The position numbers were made by a program, and so were the translations under genes. A DNA stretch of 64,000 nucleotides from Lepus europaeus (lineage: Eukaryota > Chordata > Mammalia > Lagomorpha > Leporidae): assembly GCF_033115175.1 (NCBI RefSeq), contig NC_084827.1:124031701-124095700 (forward strand). Reading direction: 5' to 3'. The notes under the pieces are model-generated. The model saw nothing but the letters and a program-made list of their open reading frames with translations, ran no database searches and was not told the DNA's origin. Numbering within the stretch: position 1 is the first letter of the stretch; every line of letters starts with the position of its first letter. This document shows, one piece after another, positions 11,540 to 22,802 of the stretch.

Positions 11540-12055
11540 CTCAATTTCTCATTAATCCATTTAGAAAGCATCCGTTGAGCCCCTATTATGACCAGGCATT
11601 TTGCTAGGCAATGAGAAAACCAAGTAGAATATTACTAATTCTGCCCTCCAGAAACTTAAGGTCTAATAGGGTAGACAAATCAATAACAATTACAACAGAG
11701 AGCGATAATTGACAAAAATAGCAGTTGGCTCTGGGTTGTTAGCGCAGAGGAGGAGCTTAGGAGGATGAGAGAAAGCCTCCTTTAGGAAGTCATGCCTGAT
11801 TTTGAGGGATAAAGAGGATTTAGTCAAATAAAGGAAAGCATGAGGAAAGTATTTTCCAGCAGAAGAAAGACATGTGTCAAAGCCCAGAGTAGAAATACAG
11901 TTTATCTTTCATTTAGAATTTTGGGGACAACTCAAGTTGTTTATTATGCTGTAAAGGGGGAAAAAGGCTGTATAGGGTATGTAATGATGCTGAGGCCGTG
12001 ATAAATGAAGCTAGAGGAGCTGGCAGGGGCAGGCTTCAAAAGGAGCTGGGAACTG
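11540..12055 (+). repeat. Ancient mammalian interspersed repeat, family unassigned
   Basis: Paralogous in layout to 8260-8690: 'gagcccctattatgaccagg', 'ttttgctaggcaatgag', 'gccctccagaaactt', then 'aggaagtcatgcctgattt' and 'agcatgaggaaagtat'. Highly diverged, with no coding capacity. Confidence 0.45.
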
Positions 12056-12084
12056 ACCTAAGAATTCAAATATATCATTTTGTT

Positions 12085-12240
12085 CCCTGCAGACCAGCTA
12101 CATTAGAATTACTTGGAACACTTATGAAAATTACTGATTCCTATGTCCCACTGGAGACCCATTGATTCAGATTCTGGAAGCTGGAAATTAAACATTCAAA
12201 TAAGCTTTCCTGGTCAGTGTTTTTAAAGTGTGCTAACAAA
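12085..12240 (+). mobile_element. MER5-like hAT element remnant
   Basis: Weak match to the MER5 pattern: 'accagctacattagaattac', 'cttggaacacttatg', 'attgattcagattctgga', then a decayed 3' end around 'gtgtttttaaagtgtgc'. Confidence 0.5.
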
Positions 12241-12308
12241 TTAACATTTTTACAGGAAAAACAAAGTGTGATCGACTACCAGTAGTATTTCCAGATGAAA
12301 TACAAATA

Positions 12309-12648
12309 GGGGCTAGTGTTATGATGTAGCAGGTAAAGCCGCTTCCTGCAACCCTGCATCCCATATGAGCACCGATTCATGTCCCGGGTGCTCCACTGCT
12401 GACCCAGATCCCTGCTAATGTGCCTGCAATAGCAGCAGAAGATGGCCCAAGTGCTTAGGCCTCTGAAATCCCTTGGGAGACCCAGAAGAAGCCCCTACCT
12501 CCTGACTTCTGTCTGGCTCAGACTTTGCAGTTGCAGCTGTTTGGGGAGTGAACCAGTAAATGGAAGATCTCTCTTCCTTTCTCTCTGTCTCTCCCTCTCT
12601 CTAAGTGTGCCTTTCAGACAAGTAAAAATAAATCTTTTAAAAAAAATC
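12309..12648 (+). mobile_element. CSINE, older copy
   Basis: Begins 'ggggctagtgttatgatg', has a recognisable B box ('gattcatgtcccggg'), body and CT tract, and ends 'aaataaatctttt(a)n'. Confidence 0.9.
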
Positions 12649-12699
12649 TTCATAACTACTAATGAGACTGACATGAGTCTTCTTAGTATTCTCATTTTA

Positions 12700-12825
12700 A
12701 AATGTGAAACACAAGGCATTGGAAGTTTAAGAAACTTGCCCAATATTGAAGAGGTAGCAAGTGGTAGAGTCAATATTTGAACTTGAACTGGCTCCAGAAC
12801 CTGTGCTATCAATCACTAAGTTATC
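12700..12825 (-). mobile_element. MIR fragment
   Basis: 'gtttaagaaacttgcccaat', 'aggtagcaagtggtagagtc' and 'tttgaacttgaactg' follow the reverse complement of the MIR core and tRNA part. Confidence 0.65.
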
Positions 12826-13029
12826 ATATTCCTCAGTTGGGTTTCCTGGCATTTTTATGTTTTATTATCTGTGAAGAATACAATGTTATTCCTCCCTTTC
12901 TTATCCTTACACATTGTATTTCTTTTCCCTATGCTGCTATAATCTACAGCTCAATATTGAAGCCAAGCTGTGATGGTGTGTGACCTTGTTCTCTTTCTGA
13001 TTTTAAAAGAACCAAGTTCTTACCAGTAA

Positions 13030-13205
13030 GATGTCTTTTAGTCCTCACAATATCCCTATGAGAAAGCGCACACTTAGTGCCATCCCCATTGTGTAGATGC
13101 AGGAATCCGTCTATATGTGGGTTGAAATAAATAGGCTCAGTATTGTACAACTCAAGATTTAGACCTCGAGTGTTGATCTAGGTCTATGGACTCTAAAGCC
13201 ACCTT
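13030..13205 (-). mobile_element. MIR fragment
   Basis: 'cctcacaatatccctatgag', 'gtgtagatgcaggaa' and 'acaactcaagatttagacc' follow the antisense MIR order. Heavily diverged. Confidence 0.55.
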
Positions 13206-14345
13206 CACACCTGCTACCTTCCTGATATGTTTTTGCTGCATGCACAAGTGTGCATATTATTAAAATCAAGAGCTAAACTAATTTATGTTCACTTAGAATT
13301 GCTTTTCACTTTTAAAAAGGTACTTGAAGCTTTCTTAAAAACCAAAGTCCACACAGAATCCCAAAGAGTAAAACAGATGAAAGTGAGATTGCTCTGGAGA
13401 AAGGGTTAGATTTCATCCATCCTTTCCATAGACCCTGGGGGTACCCCTTGAGGCACTGATGCATCATGCAGCTTCTGGAACAGGATCTGAAACCACTGAT
13501 TTTGAACCTCTTCTTTTCCAAGCAAACAAGTAGGTGCTTTTCTTTTCTATTATTGTTAGGAACTGATACTTACAGAGACAAATTCTCCCTATGCTGAAGT
13601 TCTTCCTTGGCAGTTAGGTGGGCGCTGGGTAGGTCAACATCACTCTGACAGCATGTACTGTGTACTTCTGTAGCAGTGGCCTGAAATAGGACAACTAGTA
13701 TCAGCCACAGGATTGGGTTTGCTGACTTGTTTTGTTGTGATTTTTTTCCCCCACAGTACAACTGATCCTCCAGTTATCTGATAGCAGTTCAGTTGAAAGG
13801 AAGAAGAGCTCTCTTAAATTACGTTTTTATATGCCTCAGCAACAGCCGATCTCAGGCATAGGCTGCTGAAGGGGGTGGGGGAGGGGTGCCAGAGCATCTG
13901 CTAAGAGATTCTCAGTTGCCTGCTCTATAGCAGCTGCCCGAGTGTCACGTTTGCACCAGGAATTTCAGAGAATGTTCCAAAATTAATGTGGAATATTCAC
14001 AACTATTTTATGCCTTTCTGCCTAGGGGAGAGAATCTTCTGAAAAACACTATACAAAAGAAAGAGATTATTATATTAGTGACAACTGCTTAATCGTGTTA
14101 TGACTCCCTTTCTGGGTAGCCATAGGCACAGCTCCTAAGATCAGACACAGTGAAATGTTAGTGTGTTATAACTTTAATGGTGACTCAGAATTTTTACAAA
14201 GAAAACTTCCATGTATAAATTTAAAATAAAATGACCCCTACGCAATATGCACATAAGCAAAGCAAAAGCGTTAGGGTGAATCAAGGTACCCAAAGAAGTC
14301 TAGCCTAATCCCTGGAATCTGAGAATGCTGCTCACATGACAGCAT
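13206..14345. other. Intergenic, nothing recognised
   Basis: Unique sequence with a G-rich patch (13870-13888). Short chance frames at 13227-13409 and 13312-13521 run on opposite strands of the same bases. Confidence 0.45.
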
Positions 14346-14537
14346 TTGAGAATATTCATGGGAAATAGAATTAAAAGTTGTTTCTTTTGGTGCAAAAAAT
14401 TTTGAAATCCATCCATGTTAAAAGTCTTCAAAATGTTCATAAAAATATGTATTATAAAAAATCAAACATGAATTTCAAATTTTTTCTGGAAAACACACCT
14501 ATCTTTTAACTTTTTATACAAACTTTTTGAAATACCC
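14346..14537. mobile_element. Short inverted-repeat (MITE-like) element
   Basis: The left end reads 'attcatgggaaatagaattaaaag' with 'ggtgcaaaaaattttgaaatcc' next to it. The right end reads 'cttttaactttttatacaaactttttgaaatac', roughly its inverted counterpart. An internal 'cttcaaaatgttcat' word matches the termini of the sister copies at 17845, 17932, 20431 and 23512. It is a Tc1/mariner-style non-autonomous element in outline. I do not name the family. Confidence 0.55.
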
Positions 14538-14544
14538 GCAGAAA

Positions 14545-14997
14545 AGGTATTTGTAGTTATGATTAGGTTAAGAATATTAGGAGAGATTGTCTTACCAATC
14601 TGGGTGAACCGAAGTATTATCAGAAGTATTCTTATAAGTTGGAGAAAGATTTAACACAAAAGTGGCAAAGCCATGTCTCTTTCTCAGTCTACTATCTCAG
14701 TAGAGAAATTAGATTTAAAGATGTTATGCAGGACAGGTGTTTGGCCCAGCAGCTAAGATGGTTAAGACACTGGTTAAGATGCACACATCCTATATTGGCG
14801 TGCACAAGTTTGATTCCTGGATTAGGCTCCTGATTCCAGTGTCCTGCAAATATGGACCCTGGGAGGCAGCAGTGAAGGCTCAAGTACCTAGATCCCTGCC
14901 ATCTGTGTGGAAGATCTGGCTTGAGTTCCTGGTTTGTGGTTTCAGTCTCTCCAGTCCTAGCTATTGTGGGCATGTGGGGATGAAGTGATGGATGGGA

Positions 14998-15028
<31 letters not shown>

Positions 15029-15320
15029 ACTTCTCAAATAAAGAGGGGGAGAAAAGATGTTATGCTGATGGCTTTGAAGAAGGAGGGAGGTTGAAGGAAT
15101 CATGAATCAAGGAATGCAAGCACTGCAGCTCTAGGGAGAAGGCAAGGAAACCGTGTCATCCGGAGAGAGCATGGCTCTGCCAACACCCTGATGTGGGCCC
15201 AGTGAAACTGAGTTCAGACTTCTGACTGCAGAACTGCAAGAGAACAAATGTTTGCTGTTTAAATATACCGAATTTGTGGTAATTTGTTAACAGCAGTCAT
15301 AGGAAATTGACACAACATGT
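14545..15320 (+). mobile_element. MaLR/MLT1-like LTR remnant, interrupted by a SINE
   Basis: The left part (14545-14729) has 'gattaggttaagaatatta' and 'aagtggcaaagccatgtctc'. The right part (15066-15320) has 'tggctttgaagaaggaggg', 'aatcatgaatcaaggaatgc', 'tgggcccagtgaaactgag' and 'gtaatttgttaacagcagtc'. Both follow one LTR order with the SINE at 14730-15052 inserted between them. Confidence 0.65.
14730..15052 (+). mobile_element. Old tRNA-type SINE (diverged CSINE) with 13-bp target duplication
   Basis: It has the CSINE layout (tRNA-like head with 'aagtttgattcctgg', body, CT repeat, 'ttctcaaataaag') but is more diverged than the others. The perfect duplication AAAGATGTTATGC at 14717-14729 and 15053-15065 fixes its borders. 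Confidence 0.88.
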
Positions 15321-15784
15321 TTTGGACACATGGCAAGAAAAGATGGAGGGAATCAAAAATCTCCAGGTTAAAGATAAATAATATCTGAACGGGCGTTCAC
15401 TCAAGGATTTTGCTGCATGTCTTTTGCAAACCAATTTGATAATATGCTTCAAATCCTTTGGTTTTCCCTACTCCCTGAGACAAAACAAAAGCAACTACTA
15501 TGTGCTAAGTACTCTGGTATGCACTGATGACATACCAATGACCCAACAGAATGGGTTACTGCCTTTCGAAGTTCCAACAACTAGTTAGTACACCTTAATT
15601 AGGTAATTGTACACAAAACTGTTAAGAAGAAGATTCTTCTCCATGCATCCACTGTGCTTTGTTTCTAACTCCATTGTGGTAATTGACCTAATGTATGTGG
15701 TTTGGGGATATGTATTTCTTTCTCCTAGACTGTTAGTTACTTGAGGGCTAGAACAATTATTTGCCATGATGTGTCTAAGCAAAA
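15321..15784. other. Intergenic, possible L2 trace
   Basis: 15680-15770 resembles an L2 3' end ('cctagactgttagttacttg' then 'gggctagaacaattat'). The rest is unassigned. Confidence 0.35.
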
Positions 15785-15990
15785 TTAAGGGCTCTGGAAT
15801 CAGATTAAGTGGGTCTGTAACCTGGCCCAACACTGACGTGTCTGCCAGTTTCTTCACCTCCTTGTGCCTAGGTTTTCTAATCTATACAATTATGAAGTTG
15901 TAATAGTTACCCTGTAGGACTGCATGAGGATCGAGCTTCAGGACACATTAAGAATGAGAGTAGTGCTCAATAACAATTATATAACTATCT
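15785..15990 (+). mobile_element. MIR fragment
   Basis: 'gggctctggaatcagattaa', 'cttcacctccttgtgcctag' and 'aggactgcatgaggatcgag' follow the sense order of MIR. Confidence 0.65.
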
Positions 15991-16369
15991 TTCTAAGCCT
16001 AGTGTTTAGCACATAGTGTTTTGCACATGTAACTATAGTGTCTGACACAAAAAAATGGTTGCTAGTTTCACATATAAATAAACCTAGAATATTAATAATT
16101 CTGAGTCCTTTGACAATCATATTAAATGGCTTGAAACTGAGTAATATCAAAAATTAGTATGTGTTTTGTCATATTTACTGAAATTGAAAATTCTAAAATA
16201 CATCAATATTTTATGAAACTCTAGAAAAATTGTCATTAGCTAAAGAGTAGCACAAACTATTACTCCAAATTAAAGATTTTATTCTAAGATGCATCATATT
16301 TTATTCATCATTAGGAGGGAGAAAATACTGCCAACATTTTTATTACCTACAGTTCTCATTTTATATTTA
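15991..16369. other. Intergenic, AT-rich, nothing recognised
   Basis: The first 60 bases may be an L2/MIR tail ('gcacatagtgttttgcacat'). The rest is unique AT-rich sequence. Confidence 0.4.
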
Positions 16370-16382
16370 CTGAAATAATTTT

Positions 16383-16678
16383 TTAAATATTTATTTGCTT
16401 ATTTTGAAAGTCAGAGTTAAAGTGAGAGGGAGAGAGATAGAGATCATCCATCCCCTGGTTCACTCCCCAGATGGCCACAATGGCCAGGGCTGTGCCTGAC
16501 TGAAGCCAGGAGCCAGGAGCTGCTCCTGGGTCTCCCAAGTGAGTGGTGGGGACCCAAACACTTGGGCTATTTTCTGCTGCTTTTTCCAGAGTGTTAGCAA
16601 GGAGCTGGATCAGAAGTGGAGACAAGGCACCTGTATGGGATGTTGGCGCTCAGGTATGCTACACCACAAAGCCAGTCC
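16383..16678 (-). mobile_element. CSINE with 13-bp imperfect target duplication
   Basis: Reads from a T-rich tail and GA tract to 'acaccacaaagccagtcc'. The flanks CTGAAATAATTTT (16370-16382) and CTGAAAGAATTTT (16679-16691) differ at one base. Confidence 0.9.
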
Positions 16679-16691
16679 CTGAAAGAATTTT

Positions 16692-17339
16692 CTTAAACTT
16701 ATTTCAGCTTGAATTTTTATGGTACATCACTACAATACGAAGAGCTATGGCCAAGTTCATGTTGTCTCAGGCCATTAAAATTGCATCACAAATGCTGCCT
16801 GGCTTAGAGTTATTTAAGACATCATTGATTGAAAGGTATACTTTATTATTTTGGAGATGTTTAAATGTACAGGGTATAATCAATGGAATGCTATATACAA
16901 CATATATTATATATAAATAAGATAATCAATTATTATAAATAAACTCATTTATCATTATAAATAAGTAAATAGACCCTTAGAATATGATGATTCTTGATTC
17001 TCTCTTCAGTAGTAATTGAGATGGGCTGTGATGAGAGGTGATTTTAGCTTTGCTGAGACACATGTTGCATATGTTTCCTGTCTGGTGCACAGTGAAAGAT
17101 CCCTCAGCTAGTGAATGAGCCTGTTGGGTTATACACTCAACTCACATAGCCTTGAATGGACCTGTAAAGAAATTCACATTCCTCTTGCCACTCTATGCCA
17201 AAATTTAAGAATATGCAAAGATTTCCTGTAGCCTTCATGAATGGCAAAGGTCTACTGTGGGCAGTTATAAAAAATAGACATATATTACCCAGGGGGAAGA
17301 ATAGGCTTTTGAAAAACCTGCTTGAATAGTTACAAATAG
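16692..17339. other. Intergenic, nothing recognised
   Basis: AT-rich (16905-16970 is nearly all A/T). No gene or named repeat. Confidence 0.45.
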
Positions 17340-17530
17340 CGACCATTTATTCAGGGATTACTGTGTGCCAGGCCCTATGGTAAGAGCGCTGTCAACATTT
17401 CCCCATTTAATCTCCCACAGCTAACAGCCTTACACAGAAGATATAAATACACTCCTTTTATGGTTGAAAAAAGTGTGTCCCCGAGCTAGGTAAGGGATGT
17501 GCTCCAGGAAACAGTGCTGGGAGGAGCAGA
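17340..17530 (-). mobile_element. MIR fragment
   Basis: 'ttcagggattactgtgtgcc', 'aggccctatggtaagagc', 'catttaatctcccacagc' and 'cccgagctaggtaaggg' match antisense MIR order. 17531-17844 after it is unassigned. Confidence 0.6.
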
Positions 17531-17844
17531 GCAGATGCTGAATCTCATCACTGTCTTCTATAAAAATTTCATTGATTAAATCTAAACTAACAAAATTACC
17601 TTGAATTTACTAAATTTGGGGGAATTTTTCTGCCTATATCACACCTTATCATTCTTATGTGATTTCTCAGAAAAATACACCTTAGCAAAATTAACATATT
17701 TGATGGAGTAATAGCAAAAAAATATAGATTTTTTTCCCTAAACTGAAAATGTTCCTAAGAACACCTGCCACCTCCAACTACCCTTTAAAAACCATTCATT
17801 CTGCATTGTAACTACACAGTAATGTGTGTATTACATGTATGAGA

Positions 17845-18037
17845 GGACTTCACAAAAATCTCATGAAAAATGATTAAGATAATGAAAATTTTCCATGAAT
17901 TTTTAAGCCCCCCTCACTACAGGGTTTCAAGAAGTTCATTGAAAAATCGTATCATGAAATAAATATGTATTGATTTCTATTTTTTGCACTAAAACAAACC
18001 TTTTAATTCCATTTCCACTAACTACTTGAAGTTTTAC
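17845..18037. mobile_element. Two adjacent short inverted-repeat (MITE-like) elements
   Basis: Copy A (17845-17913) has both termini close together: 'ggacttcacaaaaatctcat' at the left and 'ttttccatgaatttttaagc' at the right, so its interior is deleted and it could fold into a hairpin. Copy B (17932-18037) starts 'ggtttcaagaagttcattga', includes 'tttgcactaaaacaaacc', and ends 'tttaattccatttccactaa...cttgaagtttta'. The two are separated by about 18 bases. Confidence 0.55.
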
Positions 18038-18400
18038 ATATATGCAAATATGTATGTACACACATGTATATATAAAATATCACTTCTTTGGAAAAGAACT
18101 CCACAATTTAAAAACAGTTATTATAGACTGCATTGTAATGGCAACTGATGTAGTCAGCCTTAATAAATATATACTTCCAGATCCTGAAAATTTACACTCT
18201 CATGTAATAGATGGAACTGAAGCCATGCTCTTTAAATGAATCAGAAACAAATAATCTGATGATCTCTTTCTACATATCATTGGTGTATAGCAATTTGAAC
18301 AGTCAATACCATTCACTGTTCAATTTAGCAAATAGACATTCTTTCTCACTCTTCCTCTGCTCACAATTCTTAGCATCCCTACCACTGAATTGTATAAAGC

Positions 18401-18592
18401 AACGGTCCTCAACCTTGACCAGCTATTGGAATCACCAGAGGAGATTTAAAACAATACTAATGTCTGAGTGTGATCCCAGAGCCCAAGATTTAATTGATTT
18501 GGAATGCATGTATGGCCTGTGCCTCAGGAATTTTATAAAGCTCCACAATCATCCCCATATGGTTTTAATGTGCAGCCAAAGTTGAGAAACAC
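18401..18592 (+). mobile_element. MER5A-type hAT element
   Basis: Follows the MER5A order from 'aacggtcctcaacc' through 'attggaatcaccagaggaga', 'gatcccagagcccaag' and 'tgtgcctcaggaa' to 'aaagttgagaaacact'. The flanking words TATAAAGC (18393) and TATAAAGA (18595) are consistent with the 8-bp duplication of hAT elements. Confidence 0.8.
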
Positions 18593-18611
18593 TAATATAA
18601 AGAGTTAGATA

Positions 18612-18990
18612 GGGGCTGGTGCTGTGTTGTAGCAGGTAAAGCCACCGCCTGTAGTGCTGGCATCCTAAATGGGCACTGGTTCGAGTACTAGCTGATATAT
18701 TTCCAATCCGGCTCTCTGCTGTGGCCTGGGAGGGCAGTGGAGAATGACCCATAGTCCTTAGGCCCCTGCACCCGTGTGGGAGACCCAGAGAAGGCTCCTG
18801 GCTTCTGCCTTTGGATCAGCCCAGATCCAGTTGTTGCAGCCATTTGAGGAGTGAACCAGTAGATGGAAGACTCTTTGTCTCTTTCTCTCTCTTTCTCTCT
18901 CTTTCTCTCTCTCTCTCTGTCTGTCTCTCTCTCCCTCTGCCTCTCTGTAACTCTGCCTTTCAAATAAGTACATAAATCTTAAAAAAAAAT
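18612..18990 (+). mobile_element. CSINE with long CT tract
   Basis: Full-length copy starting 'ggggctggtgctgtg', with an unusually long CT-rich tract (about 18870-18940) before 'ctttcaaataagtac'. The 11-bp flanks AGAGTTAGATA (18601-18611) and AGGGTTAGATA (18991-19001) differ at one base. Confidence 0.92.
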
Positions 18991-19001
18991 AGGGTTAGAT
19001 A

Positions 19002-20430
19002 ATATAAAACACATCTGTGTGAGTTTGAGAAAAAAGGCTAACTCCAATAGCTTAACAGCAATATTTTTGAATTAGCTACAGATTTCTGTGTGTATGTTGT
19101 ATGTGTTCTTGTAGCACCATAGATAATGGAGAGGTAGTTATGCTGCCAAATACACCAGGCATTTCATGGATCAAAAGAATATAACCAGATCATTATCTTA
19201 CTGTAACTCTGTTCCTAAAATTATCCTATTTGTTTTTGAAATTCTGTGGCAAATTTGGATAATAGCAGCAGAAAATTCAATAGTGCTACTGTTGTGGGGG
19301 AAGGGAGTGGGAATGTATAGTAATAAGATTTATAACTCACTATCTTGGGCAGTAACCCTGACCAAGTTTCTTAAAGACAATTTGACACACTAATAAAACT
19401 TCTGCCAATATAATCATTTGCAGAGCCAAAGTAACTTTAGGTATCATATACTGGCCTCAATGCACGAACTTATGAAACAAACAATTGTAGCAGGCCACCT
19501 GTATTTCAGATATTACTGTTTTGTTGAAAAAAACCCATATGAAAGAAAACAAGATTTTCTACAGCAAGTGGTAGTGATACAGTAAGGCCTTCAAATAATA
19601 ATTTCTATTCATACAGAATTTTATAATTTTTAAAATTTCTTCACAATAAAGTTGTTTCTTTGGTTTCTATGGTGACTTAAAGTCATCTCACTTTCTTGGT
19701 AATGTTCTTTCTTAAATAACTGTTTTAATAGCTCAAGCAGTGTACTAATAAGATAATTTAAGGGAAAATTCATGATTGGTTGATGAGAATCTATCGAGAT
19801 AAGGTAAGTGACTATGATGTTTACATCTACGTTATTGCTGTTTCTAATTAGCATATTTATTTCTGGTTCTAATTCTGCATCATTATCCATCAATACTCCA
19901 CTTTACATAGCTCTTTAACGTTCTGTCTTCTAAATAGACAATTGGCAGCCACAATAACAAACACTCTGCAAGAGGAAAATATGACCTCTTAAGAAGAAAG
20001 TATCATCTACTGGGACTTGATGTAGGTCAATGAATATTCATTCAAATAAACATCTGTTACTTTCACAAGCCACTGCTGTAAATCAATTTTAAGAAGCTGT
20101 ATAAAGATGAATGTCATATCAACTTCCCTCACCCCAAATCAATCTCTTTAAAGTGGAATTCCTTCTGTTTGAATTTCACCTCTCACAAAACATAGTAAAA
20201 TACATTGTATCTGTTTAGCTTAGGTGACATAGAGCTTTTGCATTTGCTCCTGATGTCAATCCTTGATATCGGTTTTTACTTATTTCATACTTTCGGTACC
20301 CCAGTTCTGTGGGTTAAACAAGTGATGTGGTTGTGAAAGCTACAGCTGTTGATCTTCACCTGCAGTGTTAACAAAGTCTTGTTCTTGAGGCAAATCGACT
20401 GTCTCTGCATACATCTATGTACCTCATATA
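19002..20430. other. Intergenic, nothing recognised
   Basis: About 1.4 kb of unique AT-rich DNA. Short chance frames only (19166-19393 on + and 19630-19893 on -). Confidence 0.5.
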
Positions 20431-20460
20431 GGGGCTTCAAAAATTCACAGAAATTTTGCA

Positions 20461-21024
20461 TCTTTTTTTATTTATTTGAGAAACAGAAAAAGAGAAAGTG
20501 CTTTCATCCGCTAAATTCATTCCTCAAATGCCCACAACAATTGGCAATGCGAACTCTGAAGCTTGAAGATGGGAATTAAATCTGGGTCTCCCACTTGGGT
20601 GGCAGCGACCCATCTACTTGAGCCATCACTACTACCTCCCGGGGTCTTTTGCATTAGCAGGAAGCTGAAAGCAAGAACTGGAGTCAGGTACTTACTCAAG
20701 CACTCCAATATGAAACGAGTGTGTCTTTTTTTTTTTTTTTTTTTTTTGACAGGCAGAATGGACAGTGAGAGAGAGAGACAGAGAGAAAGGTCTTCCTTCC
20801 GTTGGTTCACCCTCCAATGGCTGCTGCGGCTGGTGTGCTGTGGCCCAGCGCACCGTGCTGATCCGAAGCCAGGAGCCAGGTGCTTCTCCTGGTCTCCCAT
20901 GCGGGTGCAGGGACCAAGGACTTGGGCCATTCTCCACTGTACTCCCGGGCCACAACAGAGAGCTGGACTGGAAGAGGGGCACCAGCCACGGGTGTGTATT
21001 AACCAGTAGGCTAAATGTTGTCCC
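20461..21024 (-). mobile_element. CSINE, older copy, itself interrupted by a younger SINE
   Basis: The 3' part (20461-20724) runs from a T-rich tail through 'ctaaattcattcctcaaatg' and 'agccatcactactacctccc'. The 5' end resumes after the inner SINE at 20998-21024 with 'attaaccagtaggctaaatg'. Confidence 0.8.
20725..20987 (-). mobile_element. CSINE, young subfamily, 5'-truncated, nested
   Basis: Poly(T) of about 22, 'gacaggcagaatggacagtg' and a body typical of young copies. It stops inside the body, without the tRNA head. The flanks ACGAGTGTGT (20715-20724) and ACGGGTGTGT (20988-20997) mark the insertion into the older SINE. Confidence 0.88.
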
Positions 21025-21326
21025 TATATTATTTTTTAATCCCATTTCCCTATGAACTTTTTAAAGATTCCTTGCATGTATATGTAAAAATATGTTAAAA
21101 GTATTTTAAAAATATGTAAAAGTATGTTAATAAAAACACACACATACATACATATAATATAGTCACTTTGTTTTACTAATTAGATTGTGTATAATCAGAT
21201 TAAGTCATTAATCTGAACACTATATGTATTAAGCTGGATACAGATTGTTTGGTGATCCTGGGGTTTTTCCCTAAACACCTTTTTTAAAATGTTATACATT
21301 CACATAGTTAAAAATACACAAATACA

Positions 21327-21965
21327 GGGCTTGCATCATAGCATAGTGGGTAAAGCCATTGCCTGTGACACTGACATCCCATATGGGCACTGGTTTGAGC
21401 TCTCTGCTAATATGCCTGGGTAGGCAGAAGAAGATGGCCCAAGTGCTTGGGCCCTGGCCACCCATGTTGAGACTAGGAAGAAGCTCTTGGCTCCTGGCTT
21501 TAGGTTGGCCCAGCTCTGATTGTTGTAGCCATTTGGGGAATGAACCAGCAGATAGACTATCTCTATCTGTGTCTCTCCCGCTTTGTGTTAACTCTGTCAT
21601 ATAATTTTTTTTTTTTTTTGACAGACAGAGTGGATAGTGAGAGAGAGAGATAGAGAGAAGGGTCTTCCTTTTTGCCATTGGTTCACCCTCCAATGGCCGC
21701 TGCGGCCGGCGCATCGTGCTGATCTGAAGCCAGGAGCCAGGTGCTTCTCCTGGTCTCCCATGCAGGTGCAGGGCCCAAGGACTTGGGCCATCCTCCACTG
21801 CCTTCCCGGGCCATAGCAGAGAGCTGGCCTGGAAGAGGGGCAACCGGGATAGAATCCAGCGCCCCGACCGGGACTAGAACCCGGTGTGCCGGCGCTGCAA
21901 AGCGGAGGATTAGCCTGTTAAGCCACGGCGCCAGCCTCTGTCATATACATTTTTAAAAATCCTTT
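21327..21965 (+). mobile_element. CSINE, older copy, interrupted near its 3' end
   Basis: Starts 'gggcttgcatcatagcat'; head, body and 'cgctttgtgttaactctgtc' are present up to 21603. The tail resumes after the inner SINE at 21948 ('catttttaaaaatccttt'). Confidence 0.85.
21604..21935 (-). mobile_element. CSINE, young subfamily, nested head-to-tail in an older SINE
   Basis: Full-length young copy with poly(T) and the end 'aagccacggcgccagc'. A perfect 12-bp duplication, CTCTGTCATATA, lies at 21592-21603 and 21936-21947. Its body is almost the reverse complement of the copies at 1634 and 60291. Confidence 0.93.
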
Positions 21966-22802
21966 AAAAAATACTCAAATACAACTTATCAATGTTTAAT
22001 GTTCTTTTTGGAAACTTAGAAATTTCAACATTCTATAAACTATTCCTCAGCTGATGTTAGGCACAAGTAAACCTTGTTTTCATTACAAAATGAAAGTTTA
22101 AACAGTGTTAACATGTTCCTAAACCTAAATTGGTGAATAATTAAAATTTAAAAAAAAATGTTGTCCCATTAGGAGAAGCTTTGTGTTTAAGATTTTCCCA
22201 TCTCTTCTAATATAGAAGTGATGGAGTATCAAGAATAATTTTTCACAATCTTTTGCTTTTTAACAATTAATTCACTTTGGTACACTGTTAGTATTAAGAG
22301 CAACTTTGCTACATTTTCCATATCAATAAGGAATATTTCTGAAGTAATATCAGATGTTTTCTTTTAAGGGAAGTGGGGAGGCAGTGTGGGATGAAATATA
22401 CATGTACATTGAATGTCATAAATACAATCGTTTAAAATGTAGGTCAACATCATAACAGACTAAAAGGAATAGCAGAGAAAAGGGACAACGGAAGAGAAAA
22501 GCAGAAGGAAAGAGAATGAACTAAAGAGCAACTGGTGCAAGAAATATTGCTCAGAAAGACCACAAACCATTTTTTTATGTTTACAGGAGCATCCTTACGT
22601 GTTTCTTTCCCACTGGACAATCTGTCAACCCCACTATCCCGACTATCCAAAAGCAACCCCTTTATGATGCCAAAAACCATGCTACCTCCTCATCCTTTAC
22701 TGGGTGTTAACATTTCCAGGCTTGCCCAGAAATCCCAATGCTTTCCCTGCCAACTATTTCCCCCTCCCATCCCTTTTCTTGGAATACTACTCTCTCTTCA
22801 GA
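21966..22802. other. Intergenic, nothing recognised
   Basis: Unique sequence. The frames 22450-22680 (-) and 22535-22807 (+) overlap on opposite strands and show no conserved motif. Confidence 0.45.

Larger units (their letters stand above)
20431..21073. mobile_element. MITE-like element split by a nested SINE pair
   Basis: The left end (20431-20460) reads 'ggggcttcaaaaattcacag'. The right end (21025-21073) includes 'tttaatcccatttccctatg' and 'aactttttaaagattcc'. These are the two termini seen in the copies at 17932 and 23572. Everything between them is the SINE nest at 20461-21024. Confidence 0.55.

Noticed and set aside
18211..18585. 124-codon + strand frame
   Set aside because: Its second half is the MER5A transposon fossil; no independent coding signal.
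20517..21843. Several frames of 96-183 codons on both strands
   Set aside because: All are translations of SINE bodies; the same Pro/Trp/Gly-rich peptides recur at every CSINE in the window.
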